Source of the DNA: Lepeophtheirus salmonis
Lineage: Eukaryota > Arthropoda > Copepoda > Siphonostomatoida > Caligidae
DNA length: 64,000 bases
NCBI RefSeq assembly: GCF_016086655.4
Contig: NC_052134.2
Location: forward strand, 10,416,001 to 10,480,000
Direction of reading: 5' to 3'
A program made the position numbers and the translations under genes. The notes below the pieces were generated by a model. That model was not told the DNA's origin, made no database searches, and saw only the letters and a program-made list of their open reading frames with translations. This document shows positions 14,501-29,500 of the stretch, in pieces (the first letter of the stretch is position 1; the number at the start of each line of letters is the position of its first letter).

Positions 14501-17500
14501 TTTAGTTACCATATACCGAATTATAATATGCAAATAGAAAGTAGAGCTATGGTGGCTATGCGATTGTATGTTTTAAAGCGATATAAAAGTGTTTTTTATC
14601 CATTATTAAAATAAATTGTATCTATCCTTTTTTTAAAGATATGAAAACACTTTATTCCACTTAAGGGTTTCTAATGGATATAATGATTACTGAAAAATAT
14701 ATACATATAGATATTGGTATGACTCCAGACTCTGTTATAAAGAATTATGGCCTTCAAAACAATGTGTATCTTAATAAATGAACATTTAAAAATAATCAAG
14801 AGTTGATTGGAAAGTTAAACAAAAATTGTAGGAATTTGACTTGATTGGAGTATTTTGATTATACATTTGATAATAACTACTTTCTAAAATTCGAATTCAA
14901 AAGTAACATTTCTCAGCAACCACTTCTAACAACCATGAAATGTATTATGACTTTGGACCTCTATCGTTTACTAGCTGTACATCTCAATAATAAAGATGAA
15001 AGGGGGATAGGGGAAGATGGCTCGGTGAGTGAAATGGTATGGAGTAAAATGACGGGTTTCAGGTGTCCACCACACATTAGGAGCAGATTAGTTACTTTTG
15101 AATTATTATAATCATCTTTTTTTATGATATTCGTGAAATATATGTACACCACTATATTTCAAAAAAAAAAATTTGGACCGCAGATTTTATTCTACTTACT
15201 CTTTTCCCACTAAGTTTAAAAATGTGTTTCCTTTTTTTCTACAGGCATTAGAAATGCTTCAAATAAAATTCAAATATATAATATTTTTACTTAGAAAAAA
15301 TTACTTGTTTTTTTGTATTTCTTTCTATTAGAATTACTAAAAACTAAACAGAAACTGAACAGAAGATACAATCATTGAGAATATATCTCCATCAATGTAG
15401 CCTTCTTTTGTCTCAATAACGTCCTCGATTTTGGTCCTTAACTGTGCAAAAGCCTCAGAAAACTAGAGACCGATCTAAATTTTTGTACTTTAGGACGTTT
15501 GAGTTAACCAGCAGGGACTTCTTAGTGATGTGAGGACCTCGTTTGATCTTAGACTCAAGTTATATCATGTCAAAATAACCCATCAGATTCAGGTCAAGTA
15601 GCTAGAAAGCCAAATATCCTTGTACACCCAGTCGTAGGTGTGCTCCTGGACCCAATCCTGAGTTGTTTTGGTGATTTTGCAGGGAGCGGAGTCCTGTTAA
15701 CAGACCAAAAAAAGATGGTTTCTGCCTCTAAAAATGTAATAGGGTTGAAATCTTCAGTTGTTGACTCCATGGCGATGTTTTGGCTACTAAAGGAAACGTA
15801 GCTATGTATATTTCACTACAAAGAAGTACAATTTTGTCATCATAAAGAATGTTTTTTTAAGAAAATGCAAGAAGTTTGTTAGGCAAAAATTATTTGTCGT
15901 TCAAAAAGCTTTTATTTCGTTTATTATACATCTCACTACGATAAAAAATGAACGAGCGAAAGGCTAACCGCCAAAGGGTACACGATCTCCTTGATGCCTA
16001 AATAAAAAGTTACAAGAACTCAATTTAACATTTCTATGGCCACCCATTTTTGCCTCCCCACTCTGTATATGCCAGAATCCAGAAATCTGAAGCGCCAGAT
16101 TTGTTGTTTCACCTTGTATACTCTTCTCAATTATTGTAGCCGGGATAACATACGCTTCCTTCGATATTTACAAAAAAATGATATTGTGAATTATTCTATG
16201 TACACAATGACCTTCATCCGTAGCGATCCAGCCCAGATCTGGGTCCTGTCTTAATCCTTCGAAATTCATAGTCAACTCTTTGAATAAATACTAAAAGGAA
16301 AAAACTCCAAATGGCAAATTTTGAGGATCTATAATTATAGCATATACTTTTTCCCTGATACTAATTTAGCTAATTATATAAAATTGTTCGTATGATTTTT
16401 TATAGACATTATATTAATAAACTCATATATCCGCTTAATTAAATATTTATGCAAAAAATTTGATTTTACATGATAAAACTTTAATATTGTAGGTAAAATA
16501 CTAAATGTTATACAAACTAAAAATTAATTATTTATGCTAACTCCTTGTAACATTTTAAAAATAACCACAAAGTGCAAAATATGAATCTAATCAAATAACA
16601 ACAAAATAAAATACTGATAGAATAAAATATTAATATATATTAAAAAACTACAAACGAGGAATTACGTTGGTTACAACTTGTGCTGCATCAATGTTTATTT
16701 ATTTGGTCCAGTCTTAGGAGTGATCATACCGGTCTTTGGGACCGGTTCTTAACTATCACTCCTGGGATTTTTTTCTAAAAATATCCCTTGTTTATTAAGC
16801 TAAATAATATAGCAGATGACGCATTTAAATCGGAAAACTTACTAATTCATGAACTAATGAAGGATGAGTGATTGAAATTAATTCCTTTTCGATATATTAA
16901 AGCATAAACAATTAGTTAAAAAAACAAATAAACCTGAGCTGTCTAGCTTACGTACAAGTCAAGAAAATGACACTTGAACATTATCGACGAATTTCCATTA
17001 GCATACTCCAAGCAGTTGGGCGTATCCAGGACCACCGTCAACGCCGTCAGTAAGTCCGGAACGTTGGAGCCAAAGAAAAGTCATGTCAAAATAGACCAAA
17101 CTAGAACTGGAGGAGTTAAAGAAAACAGTCTTAACCAATCCTCTTAAGTCTATTAGGGGCAATGCAAGAGATCTCAAGATTTCAAACCAAACTGCCCCCG
17201 GGAAGCCATCATTGCCGGTTAGGGTGGCTACATTAATTATTAGGAGGGCTGAGACACACATCTATTCATAGTATTCATGTTGCTGAAATTCTACTGTTAA
17301 TTATAAATTATATCTTGTTGATGTTTAAAATTCAATGTGTTCGGATTTTTAATGGAGCACTAGGTACCATGTCCGGACTATGGGGTGGATGCATAAGAAC
17401 TTCTAATCCGAGCTCCCAAAGCTTCTGACGCGTCATCAAAGATGTGTGTGGCCTTGGGTTGTCTTCATGTAACACCATTCCGCTACTATTCCCCAATGCT

Positions 17501-20500
17501 GGCCGGTTCTGTTCAATTGCCATCTTTCAACGGTTGAGTTGTTCATAGTAGATGATAAAATTGAGCGTTTGGCTCATAGCAGATTATTCCCTATCAATCC
17601 CTCAAAATACACAACAACACCTTCCTAGAAGTCAATCGTAGCATTGCTACGCCACTTTGTTGGCTTTCGAACACGATCTTTGTGTCTTGACATTAGCAAA
17701 TGTCTTCCTTTGAGACTTCCATACTTGACGCACGATAATTCAGGACTGAACCGTCCAAGCGCAATAATGTAAAACAAGCGTGTGTAGTATACACTCACAC
17801 CTTTACAACACTTTATTGTATGATCCCATGTGACTAATTATGAACAAGATATACTTAGTTTAAATGAAAGAGCGTAAAAAAAATACAAAAGTACTAAATA
17901 TTGATAACTCTTCTATTAATAAGTAAGGAGCTTTTTTAGTAGTTTTTAACTGTTTTTCTGATTCATGTAATAAATTTGAGCAATCATTTCTCGAATGGAC
18001 GAGTTGAAGTAAATTTGAATGTTTCAAAAATTATACTTCGAGTTCTTGTATTTTTCATAAAATTTAGAAACATTTCATATTTCGAGTAAAACTATAAACC
18101 AACACTAGTCACAAAAAGGGCCACATTTGCTCTATTGATAGATCCTGGGACTAACACGATTGGTAGTAGTAAGTTAATTTTGGGAAATGAACAAATTCGA
18201 TTTTCGCCCTTGGGAGTATTTTGTTGGAAAAAGTTAAAATCATCCCAAAAAAAAAATACTTTTTGAAACTTAAATACATAGTTTTTTATTGATTTTCAAA
18301 GTAATTAGAAAAAACTAACCAATATTGTGATAATTAAAGCACTTCTATACTTGAAGCAAAAGCTTTCTAACATTTTAAATTAATAAAGTATAGTTTTAAG
18401 AATGTATTAAAGGGAATAAGTCACAAAAAGATCAATTTAATCCAAAGTTTTATTATAGCATTTGTACAAAAGCTTCCTATTTTAAATTTTGTTTAATTGA
18501 TCTCATGTTGTGAATCGATAGAATGAAAATATCTTTGAAAAGTTTTAGTCTTCAAAAACCGTTTTTGTGATCTCTACAGTCATTTGAAAATGATTTTGTA
18601 TAGTAAGTTCTTTATTTTTAAAGGGATTCAGAAGCTTTAATCCTAATATTATGATAGTGAGTTTGACCTTTTAGTACAAGTTACTTATTGATTAATTGAA
18701 CATAAAATATATAATGTATCATTGACAGTAATAATACATAATAAATATGTGGGGGTAGGGGGGGTGTTAATTAAAAATAGAGGAATTGATCATTTATATG
18801 GAAAATAAATTTTTGGGGCTTAGCTGCGGATTCATATTTTTTTTTCTAGAGACCTTAAAATGGAATTTAATTTTAATACCCTTAGCCTTCTATTTGTACA
18901 CCCAAATTTGGAGCTAATCAGTTAGCTCTTAAATTTGGTAATATCCTAGTCTTCAGCCAAGGTTAGGCCTAGTATTCAAGATTATGGTCTCAACATCAAG
19001 GAACCTTATAGTTCTAAAATATTTCCTCAATCCTATGCTGATACACAAAAAGTTAAAATCAAACGATAGAAGCAAGACCCTACAATAATTACATGCTTAT
19101 GGTGGTTCTAAATCAAAGGGCTTCCCTGAAGTAGGCACTTAAGCATAAAATATATCATTAACCAAACATTCAGGTAAAATTGATAGCTGCTACCATTGAA
19201 ATATCAAATATCATCTTTTACTTCTATAAATATAAGGACTTATTAATTTACGCTTTAATAGATATCGGAATTATTAGGCGACGGCGAATAGACAAACTTT
19301 TCGTTTAATAATTTTAAAATATAATTCCCTAATAAATCCTTGTAGTTCTCTCCATTTTTCGTCAGCTCCCTCTCACTCATAGCAACTCACTCAATATCAC
19401 TAATAATAACAGCTACAGAAAAAAATAATGCTATGATTTGATGAGTCCTGGAACTTTAACTCGTTGCTAAACCTCATCTTTAGTAGCCTTGATTTTTTTA
19501 AGTTTTATATAAAGTACCTTTTTTCTTTTTTGCTATGAGTTAAATTAAAGGCCTGTAAGATTTAATTCATTGTATGCATTATACTCCTTTTTTTTCTTTA
19601 CACTGTATTGGTATATGAAAACCATTAGAGAGTACTGCGACTGTTTTTATACATACAGAGTATGTTTGCTTTAAATTAATGATATTTTATTCATGTCACT
19701 AATCTTGTATTTCAGCTGAAGTCTCAAGGAAGAGGAGAGCTCCTTGTCTCACTTTGTTATCAACCCTCATCCCATCGGATTACAGTTGTGGTATTAAAAG
19801 CCAGAAATCTACCGAAAATGGACATTACAGGCCTATCAGGTATGTTCTACTGTATATGTATGTATAGATATTTTAATTAATTAATTATGGCTTTAAATGC
19901 TTATAACAAGCCAGGGGCTTCCGCAGGATCATATTTTGTGGAGCCTTGGTTTTTGCTAAAGTCAAAAATTTTGGAAAAAAATTTGAAAAATTAATTTTTT
20001 CCGGAAAATACTTTAAAATATAATTTTTTTTCTTCAAAAATCTACAGTTATTCCCAAAGAATTAATGTTTCAAAAATTAAACTTCAAATTTTAAACTTTT
20101 TGGACAAAAAATTTCAAAACCCGTAGTTATTCGCAAAAACATAATTTTTTTTGAATTTTTTTGTTTAAATCTGCAACTATTTACAAAAAAATTTTAAAAA
20201 AGAATCACTATTCCTAAGAAATTAATTTATGTGGAACAAAAATTCTAAAATCCACAAATGTTTCCAAACATTAAATTTTTTGGAAAAAATCAAAAGTTAA
20301 ATGTGAAATATTAAATTTTTTGGAAATTTCTATTAAAAAATCAGTTCTTTTTTCAAAAATTACATTTTTATAAAAGAATATAAAAAATCTGTAGCTATTT
20401 TCAAAAATTAAATTTTTTGGAAAAAAATTTCTAAACCCACAGCTATTCATAAGAAATTAATTTTTTGGAAAAAAATCAAAAAAATCCACAACTGACTACG

Positions 20501-20541
<41 letters not shown>

Positions 20542-23500
20542 AAACTGAAATTTCAAATATTAAATTTTCTAGTAAAAGGCAACAAATTCCTCAACTTAAG
20601 GGTGCACCCCCAGCTCTCCCTTCTGTGTACCCCCCTGAATAACGTTTTGCAACTCACAAAAAATAATTCACATTTTATACTAAAATTAATTAAAAATTCG
20701 TGAACAATCTGATAAAAATATCTTCTTCTTTTTTTTTCTTTTTTCAATTTATTAACTTGAATAAAAACTACAATGATAAAGAGAATACAAATAAAGAAAG
20801 AAAGAGAAAGAAAACTATACACGTCATCAAATAAATAAATAATGCCTTTCTTTGATAGATTAAGCTGCACCTTTTTTTCTGCTAGCATTATTATTGTGTT
20901 TGTTCATTGACAAAAAAATATTTTTATTTTCTTCATGTTTTTCATTCATTCTTTTAGATTGAAATGGTTTTTTTTTTCTTTCTCCCTATTTTGAACTCTT
21001 TTTTAAGCTCTCCTTTTATACGAATTCTTTCCAACATTTTTTTCTCTCTCTCAAACTTCAAGGCCATTTATTATATATAATAGGGTAGTCCGGAAAGATT
21101 TGTAACTAGATAAGACGGAACTATATTTTTTTAGATCAAATAGGTTCGGATCTTAAGACAATTTGGGATCCAAGTCCTAAACCAAAATTTCACATATGTT
21201 TGTCTAAAATTTGAATGCATTTTACCTACAGTTCGAACTTTAATTAAGTAGACTTCCGAGTATTGTTACATTTTTATGATTAGCTGCGGATTTTTGAAAT
21301 TTTTTTAAAAAAAAAAATTTAACATTTAAAATTTCATTTTTGGAATTTTTTTTCTCAAAAAATTAAGTTTTTCGTGAATAGATTTTTGATTTTTTTGTAA
21401 TAACTTTGCACCTTTAAATTTATTTCCCAAATTTTTTATATTTCAAATTTTTTGTAAATAGCAATGGATTTTTGAAAAAAAATCCAAATTATTTTTCTTT
21501 ATTCGCTGTTCCTTTATGTATATGTACAAAGCAATTACGTAAATAAATATACATAAATAAACATTATAGTTTAAAGTTGTTGCTTCATATAATAACTTTA
21601 GAAAAGGCCAAATGAAAAAAACAGTGTAGTCTAGTTGGGAAAGTTAAGTGTTATTTATTTAAAATAAAAATAAACAAAACAAAAAAACGAAGCGCATCTA
21701 TAATGATAAAAAACATCCTTAATAAAACTTATCTATAAAAGTTACTATATAAAAATAATTGAAACCAAAATAAATCCGATGGATAAAATTTCACTTCTTT
21801 TACCGCCGGGATCTAGGACGTTTATCAGCATTGGGGACTTTCAAGGAAAGGGTGGTATATCTAGCAGCAGATTCCATAAAAATTGTTCTATGTTCGTGAG
21901 GGTATATTGGTTCATAGGATGTAAGCTTTTCAGCAACTAATGCCTTAGAGTTTAATAAAGCAAAATAAATGGCCTTGGACTTCTGTGGAGACTGCTTCTT
22001 CCCATGAAATAATCCAAAGAGTATTACTTTGATTAAATTCAAAGGTATATTTTCCATACCCTTAATGTTGATGGCAACGAATCGTTGTCGAATTTTGACA
22101 ACCCTGTAATCTACAAAGGCATGCAGTATATTGTTGATTTATCGAATCAACCCCGATAACAGCTCCATATTTTTTTCAATTACTAACTGATTTGATAGTT
22201 ATTTACAAGTTTCGTGACACATAGGAAATTTTCCTTTTCTTCAAGAAGCCTTTTTGAGCCATTCAACTATTTAATATGGGCTCTCCATTTGCACAGCCAA
22301 TACTCCAGATAAAATTCTGTAATATCCATTCAATACTGTAACAAGCCTCCCCTGATTGAAGTACGACCCATTTCCTCTTATAGGAATGAAGTTTATTCTT
22401 CCTCTTGTGAATGATGCAGGCTTTTGTGATGATATTCGTTTTTCCCCTTTCATTTCCCGGAAAAAATTTGAATTAAAAGTTTGTATAGCTCGAGATAGAA
22501 CAGGTATTCCTTGTTTTGCGTTGAATTTTGACTTATAACATTGAATAAGATTTTTTTAAATTTTTACTCTAAATTTTTCTTCGCCAAGAATCAGTCTTGA
22601 TAAAATAAATAAACATTGTTTCAAATGACAATAGAAACTGATTTCTATTAGTTTATGATCAGATGCTGGCTGAGGTATATATATTGATCTGTTTACAGTT
22701 TTGTTTAGGTTGTAGGACATTAACACCAGGTCAATCCGAGAAGAATCTTTGTGTCTTTACCAGGATACTTTTTCTTCTGGACAGTGCTTTTTTAAGATGT
22801 CCACTAATTTAAACCTCACACAAAGCTCACCCAAGACTTTTAAATTTGGATATTGATTTGTCGACCTGTCAAGGTCAACGTTCAATCTCCAATTAATATG
22901 AAGGGAAACAGATTGGAAGAAAGGAGTGGGCAGCTCATTTGGTCCATATAAATATATTAATTACGGAAAACGTCACTCTATTCATGGTCATATATATTTT
23001 ATTACAATCACTCTCTAAAAAATAACATCATTAACTTTTTTTTCATGATTAGAGTTAGAACACCTTATTGTCGTTATCTCCCTTAGTAACAAAGGTATGA
23101 AACTTTTTTGGAAGACAGGGAGGACAATTTGGATTGCAAGAAGATGAAGCTTTTGATTATATGTCCTGAAGACACATAACGTCTGGGTCCATAGACAAAA
23201 GATAGCTCATTAATGCATTTCTCGATTTCCTACCTTTTCCGTCCCTAGTGTTTAAAGAAAGTAGTTGTTTAATGTCCATATTCGATTTAAAGCCATTGAA
23301 TAATGGTTCCAAATAAAAATTTGTGATTGTTAAGTGAATATAAAGGTTCCATGTATTTATTTATGATGATAGATTTAGAAATAAGGAAGAAACTAAGACT
23401 ATGATGCCTGAGATGAGGATTCGGAATCAGGTTATTTCTTTCCACTCCTTATTGGAGAATGACCCGTATCAGGGTTATTTCTTTTACCCATCAATAGGGA

Positions 23501-26500
23501 ACGAGTGTAATGTTCCAATTCCTTTGACAAATCAAGATGTGATTTGTTTGGTTTTTAGGATTAACCCTACTTCTCCTTTGGCATATCTTATCCGAAAGGA
23601 CTCTATCAGATTGCCGGGTGAGGCTATTGTTTACTGAAACCGTACCCGAGTACTTAAGATCCGGGTCCACGATCCGTCTTATCTCTGGTTACCACCAGTT
23701 CTGTAACTATGATAGGAGTATTAGAGGGTATTTTCCCCACAAAATGAGTCACCTGAAATAAAAATATAATTTTAATTGTTCAGCTTGCAAAGAAAAGTAC
23801 TGCTCCTTCCTACAATTAGAAGGCCCCCTCCTTGGATATGGGTTTTGTTACAAGACTGGTTGCTACCCTTTTTACTTTTGGGTAAATAAATCCGATTTTA
23901 TCTTACTTTACCAAGGCAAATATATTATTATAACCTGAATATAATCATAATAACTTAGTATTGCAGAATGAGTCATAATCAAATAATAGGTTGGGGAGGA
24001 AAACAATTCACAGCCTATTATTAGATAGGTTGATAAGAACTGTTACAATTATCCGATGATAATGCCGAGAATGCCCTGTTCTGTCTTATGACTTGTTGCC
24101 AACTAGAATCCAAATTCGTAATACCCTTCCCGTTAGAATCTCTTGTCCCTATTGGCAAAAAACTGGGACAACCAATTTTCAAAGGCCTCTATTGAGGCCA
24201 AATTTGTACCTCCATGCTTGTTGGTCATAGACAATAACAGGTGATAGTCACTTGGTGCTAGGTCCGGGCTGTAGGGTTCAAAACTTCCCATCTGAGCTCC
24301 TGCAGCTTCTTGCGCTTCATCAAAGAAAGAGTGCAGCCTGTCGTTGACTTGATGATGTCCTGTTGTATCATATACACCAATGCTCTGGCCGTTTCTTTTC
24401 AATCTCCAGCTTCAAGCGGCTGAGTTGTTCACAGAGGGAAATACGAAATTACTTTTTCCCCAACCTAATAAATTTATTATTTTTTCCAACAATGTGTCCG
24501 AACACAAGACTAAAAATTGATTTTTTAAGAAATAAATAACCAGACTTTTTGACAAAAAGGAAACGTGTGGATCTTCTCCGACCCGGTGACAGTGCCAATA
24601 AGGCTGCAAAGACCCTTGGCATCTCCATCTGGACTCCCTACAACATCATAAAGTCCATTACAGTCCCGTACAACCAAGAAGAAGTAAAAATTATGCATCA
24701 ACAATATGGCTGACTTTTGGCCTGCCTTCATGCAGCCCTTCTCCAGCCCTGACCCTTGGCTTTGCAGTTTAGAACGTCTTGAATGGTCTGTCACACCTCT
24801 CATCCAAATTTGGATCCGTTTCTAGCTCATATCATGACAGTGTGGTACGCCATGTACACGTCGAGAGCTGCCGATCTGTTCGCCAGCGCGTCGGGTATGT
24901 TATTGCTTGTGAAGGAGGATATATAAAATAAAAATATAGCTAAATATAGTATTTAAACAAATCATAAATTGGTTTGTAGTTGTTTCTTCTTGATTCCATA
25001 AAAATCCTATTTTTGTATTTTAGTGATGTTACTGCTAATTTTGAGTAACTAGGATTCGTATTTAAGCAGAATGTTTTCAGGAGAGAATAATTGTTCATGA
25101 GCACGTTGTCCACTGGGGGGCTCCATATTTTCCTCCCTCTCATTGGCAGAGGTAGGAAACATATCGTCAGCCTTGTGACTTGAGTTAGACTTGAAGTCAC
25201 TGCATCATAAAAGGGTCTTGAAGTTTGAAGACTTGCGGCTCGACTTAATCATACAATCAAAGACTCGAGACATTACTTGGACTCAAAAGCAATTTCACTT
25301 GGATTTTTGCATTGGTTATAAGGTACTAATAAAGACTTGAGACTTTACTTGGACTAGCATTATATTAACTCTTTTCATCCTCTGCTTATTGGTCAGATGG
25401 AGTTTTTTTTTTCAAAACAAAGGGTTTGTTCCAACTCTACCTGTTCCCCAATAAATACACAATATGAAAATAATTTCATTTGATCATTTTTAAAGGTCAA
25501 AGTAGCTTGCCTTTTTTGCACTCATCGTTAAGTTTGTTGAATATACACTATGTCCCTATTTATAACCATATGTTAGGTTATATGTACTTATATTCCTATA
25601 GAGCTCTTATCTTTTTTTATAAGTGCTTTCTCCATGTCGTTTCATCATCAATTGATGATTGATTAAGTATCTGCATTTAATGATGTTTTTTTGTTACCAT
25701 AATTCAATTCAGACTACCAATTAGAGTATAGATGTATTTATATGCAATTCACGAGAAAGACCTTAAGAAAAAAGAACTAGATAATAATAAGAAAAAACTA
25801 TTATTTTAGTCTTGTTAAATATAAAATAGTATTCGTAGCAAAAATAGACAAGAGACAACTAAAGTTATAAGCATCTACTGCTTAATGTAACAAAAACAAA
25901 GTACTTTATTAAAAGGCTTCGAGGAGCTGCATTAAAAAAATGACATGTGTTTTGCAGAATGCATACTTTTGATGCTTGTTCAGATCCACATATGTTGTTA
26001 GTTTCCACAATTATTGGGGTTAGTTTTCAAACCTGTTTGAGGCCGTTATTATTATTAGTATGTTGAATTAATTCGGTCCTAATATAGAAGCTTGGTATGT
26101 ATCGGTAAAGTTAAGTATATCGGGCCAGATGTTATTATTTACCCATTTTAAAAAACAAAGTATTGTAGTCATGGAAGGATACTTGGTGAATTAGGAAACA
26201 CGTTTATTAACTATTAATTGAAACTCAAATAGCATGTTTAGTCAATATATTCGCCCTCAGAATTTTTGGTGAGCTATAGGCGGTGGTGAAGCTGCTGCAG
26301 ACTCTCTGGATGGACTCGGCGCTCATGAAGTCCCAGGTCTAATTAACAGAGGTATCCCGGGCACAAGTGCTGTTGTGGCGTCTTCTGCAGGCCATGAGAG
26401 AACTTTGTTTTCTATAATTTTTACGTACCATCGGCCTTCCGCTTGTATCATAAAGGGAAAAACACAGGATAAATGGGTTTCCTGTTGTATGCAACCAGGC

Positions 26501-29500
26501 CTAGCATCCTCACAGAAAAAGATATTTGGTGGAGGAGACATATGTGTACTCTTTTGCTACATCCCCAAATGCCACTACTGGATCATTTTGCCTGTTGAAG
26601 ACAGAGTAAACAGTAAAGGTCGTCTCATTAACAAAGATCACAATGAGTCTACAAATTCCCTTGAGGTGGTACGCCGCAGAGACTTTCCTCCTACCTTTTT
26701 TAGAGCTCTGGACACCACTGACGGAGACTTATTCATCTTGCTAGCCATGTCAGCTATAGAGGATCCGTTTTTTCTTGAAGACCCACTTCAAGTGGTTGAC
26801 GTACACCGCTTTTTTTGCCTGTTCCTGGAGGGAGAGTGTCTGAGATCCTCCATGACATTCAACTCCATGGAGACATTGTAAATCGTCTTTCTCGAGGCCC
26901 CAGTCTTCTCCCGGATGGCCTTTTGGGATTATCCTGCGCAAAGGAGCTCTGAAATTTCAATCCTTTTCTCGTTATGTTTATGTTTGTTCATGGTGGCGAC
27001 TAGGACAATGTTTTAGTTAGAAATTGACAGCAAAATCATTGCTCATCAGAATATTGTAAAAAAAAATTAACTCTCAAAATTTACATAATAGAACGGAGTA
27101 AATAAAAACGTTGGCTCAGTAGATCGATTATATACCGGGTGTGTAATTGAAAAGTTGATATTTGAATCTGAAAAGTTTAATTTTGGAAACTAGGGGAGCT
27201 CCATTAATTAAACATTGTACAGATATTGGTACATGTTTTGCCATTTCTAATCTTCAATGTCCCCTCCATCGACTTTGATAATGGTCTTGATGTGCCGCTG
27301 CTCATCAACGGAAGCATTGAGAACTTCGACATTCAATGTCCTTGTCTGCAGGTCCTGGCTCCGACATGAGGGCACAAAAAATAGTCAAGTAAGCTCGATT
27401 TGAAGCTCCTTTCGATAATTTTCACTTCCCTTTAGACATTTGAGGTTACGTGTGTTTCAAAAGCTCGACGAAAGTGACGAAACAAATTATGAAAATTCAT
27501 TTTCTAAAGAGTTATACATAACAAATTTTTCATTATTTTATATTAAAAAGACGCCATTTTCTTATTGAGGCCCGAACTTGGAACATTTTAGCACGGTCTT
27601 ACTTACATCATATGAGCTTCAGACCGGTCTACGATTTTTAGGGTGAACTTTAACACAAGTATTGACCGGATTACGTAATAGATTATCGCATTAGATTGCA
27701 TTATTACACCGCTTGTAATATTTAATGACTACTCAGAAACTGCTCTAATATTAGATATATGCAGCATACTCGTATAATTACATAGATTAATGAATGTTGT
27801 CATAACCCTCATTTACAGAATATAATTACTCTCTGACTCTAGATATATTACACATTAATGGATATCATCTGTCCTTTTTTATTGCATTTATCGTTTGTAT
27901 GAGTATATATGCCTTAACCTTTATAGTTTTATTGACTCATGAGCAAACAGGGGTGTCCTCAGGGGATGGGATGAAGGGACTGCTACCCACCCACCACCCC
28001 CCAAAAAAAAAAAAAAATGAAGAAATTTTTGCTTTTTACTAGAATTTTTTTCTTCATTACGACAAATTACATAGCAGAGGAAAAAATTTAATTTTTTATT
28101 GATAGCTATGGATTTTTGAAATTCTTTTTCCAAAATTTAATATTTTGTAAGTTTTCCCCAAAAAATTAAATTGTACAGAAAAAAAAATTAAATATTTGAA
28201 ATTTAGTTTTTGTAATTTTTTCCTAGAAATTTAAGTTTTTGTGAATAGCTAAGGATTTTTGGAATAATTTTTCAAAAAAATTAAAAATCTTTGAATATCT
28301 ATGATTTTTGATTTTTTTTTCTACAAAATTTAATATTTAGAGCTTAATTTCTGAATTTTGTGTCCTAAAAATCTAAAATTTGAAAGTTTCTTCAAAAAAT
28401 TTCTTTTTGTATTTAAAAAAAAAATACAAAAAGACCAAATTAAGTATATATATATTATCTGAAAGAGGTTTTTACAGTCTGTAACTTGCTGTTTCAACTA
28501 GGTTTTTAAAAAATTCCGAATGCTGAGAATTATTTAGAGAGCACCCTATAACTTTTTCCAAAATTTCATTGGTTTTGTGTACATGAATTATTAGTTGGGC
28601 CCTCATGAATGTAGGTGTATAAAACATGTCCTAGAAAGCGGGGGTGCCTTTTGTAGTTGGTAATCTAAAAAGTATTCATAGCTGTTTACATTATTTTACC
28701 ATTCTTGAAGACAGAACCTATAAGTATCGGTAGTTGCATAAGTACGCTGACTATTTGTGGCAAATAATTAAATGTGTAATAAAATTCGGTTGACGTATTT
28801 TTTTTTTTTTTGAGGATCATATAATAGAGAATTTATTCTGGCATAAAATTTAATATAATTACTGAATATAACCGCCATCAGCTGCTATAACACGCTCCAA
28901 GCGCCCGTGGAAGGCCTTGCACACATTGATGATTTAATGGTCTTCCATGGCTGCCCATTGCTCATTGACGCTGGCCTTCAATGAGTCCAAATTCGGGTGG
29001 TTTGCCACCACACACTGTAGTCAAGGGGATTCAAATCAGGTGATTAAGGTGGCCAAAAGTTTTTGTTCCAAAATGGCATGTTGGCAGCGAGCCAATCCTG
29101 AGGCATTCCAGAGGTATGGGACGGTCTTTCAGATCTTTTCCCTCCTCGACAAGCTTCTGGACCTTGAACACAGTAGTCCTGGATAGTCAAGTGTCCTTGA
29201 TTATCTCCTTGACAGACCTACCAGCGCGGAGGAGAGTGGTAACCATATGACGTTTGGCCTCGTCATTCATCGTTAACAACTATGTTTGATGCGAGTAAGA
29301 AAACCAAAAACAAAGCCAAAAGATTTACCGAGTTACTTGTGCTGGAACTTTTTATTTCCGGTCACGGAACCTTCAGATATAAGCGTTTAAAAATTAGTCC
29401 GCGTATTTATGCAACTACCGGTATAGAGTAATAAATAGTGCGTATGCTTATGAAAGTCGAGGATTAACTCGGGATTTTATAGGTGTAAGTCTGTATTGGA

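Noticed and set aside
26375..26881. 168-codon open frame on the + strand
   Set aside because: It lies antisense to the family E transposase relic, whose - strand frames carry recognisable motifs. The + frame shows no family pattern.
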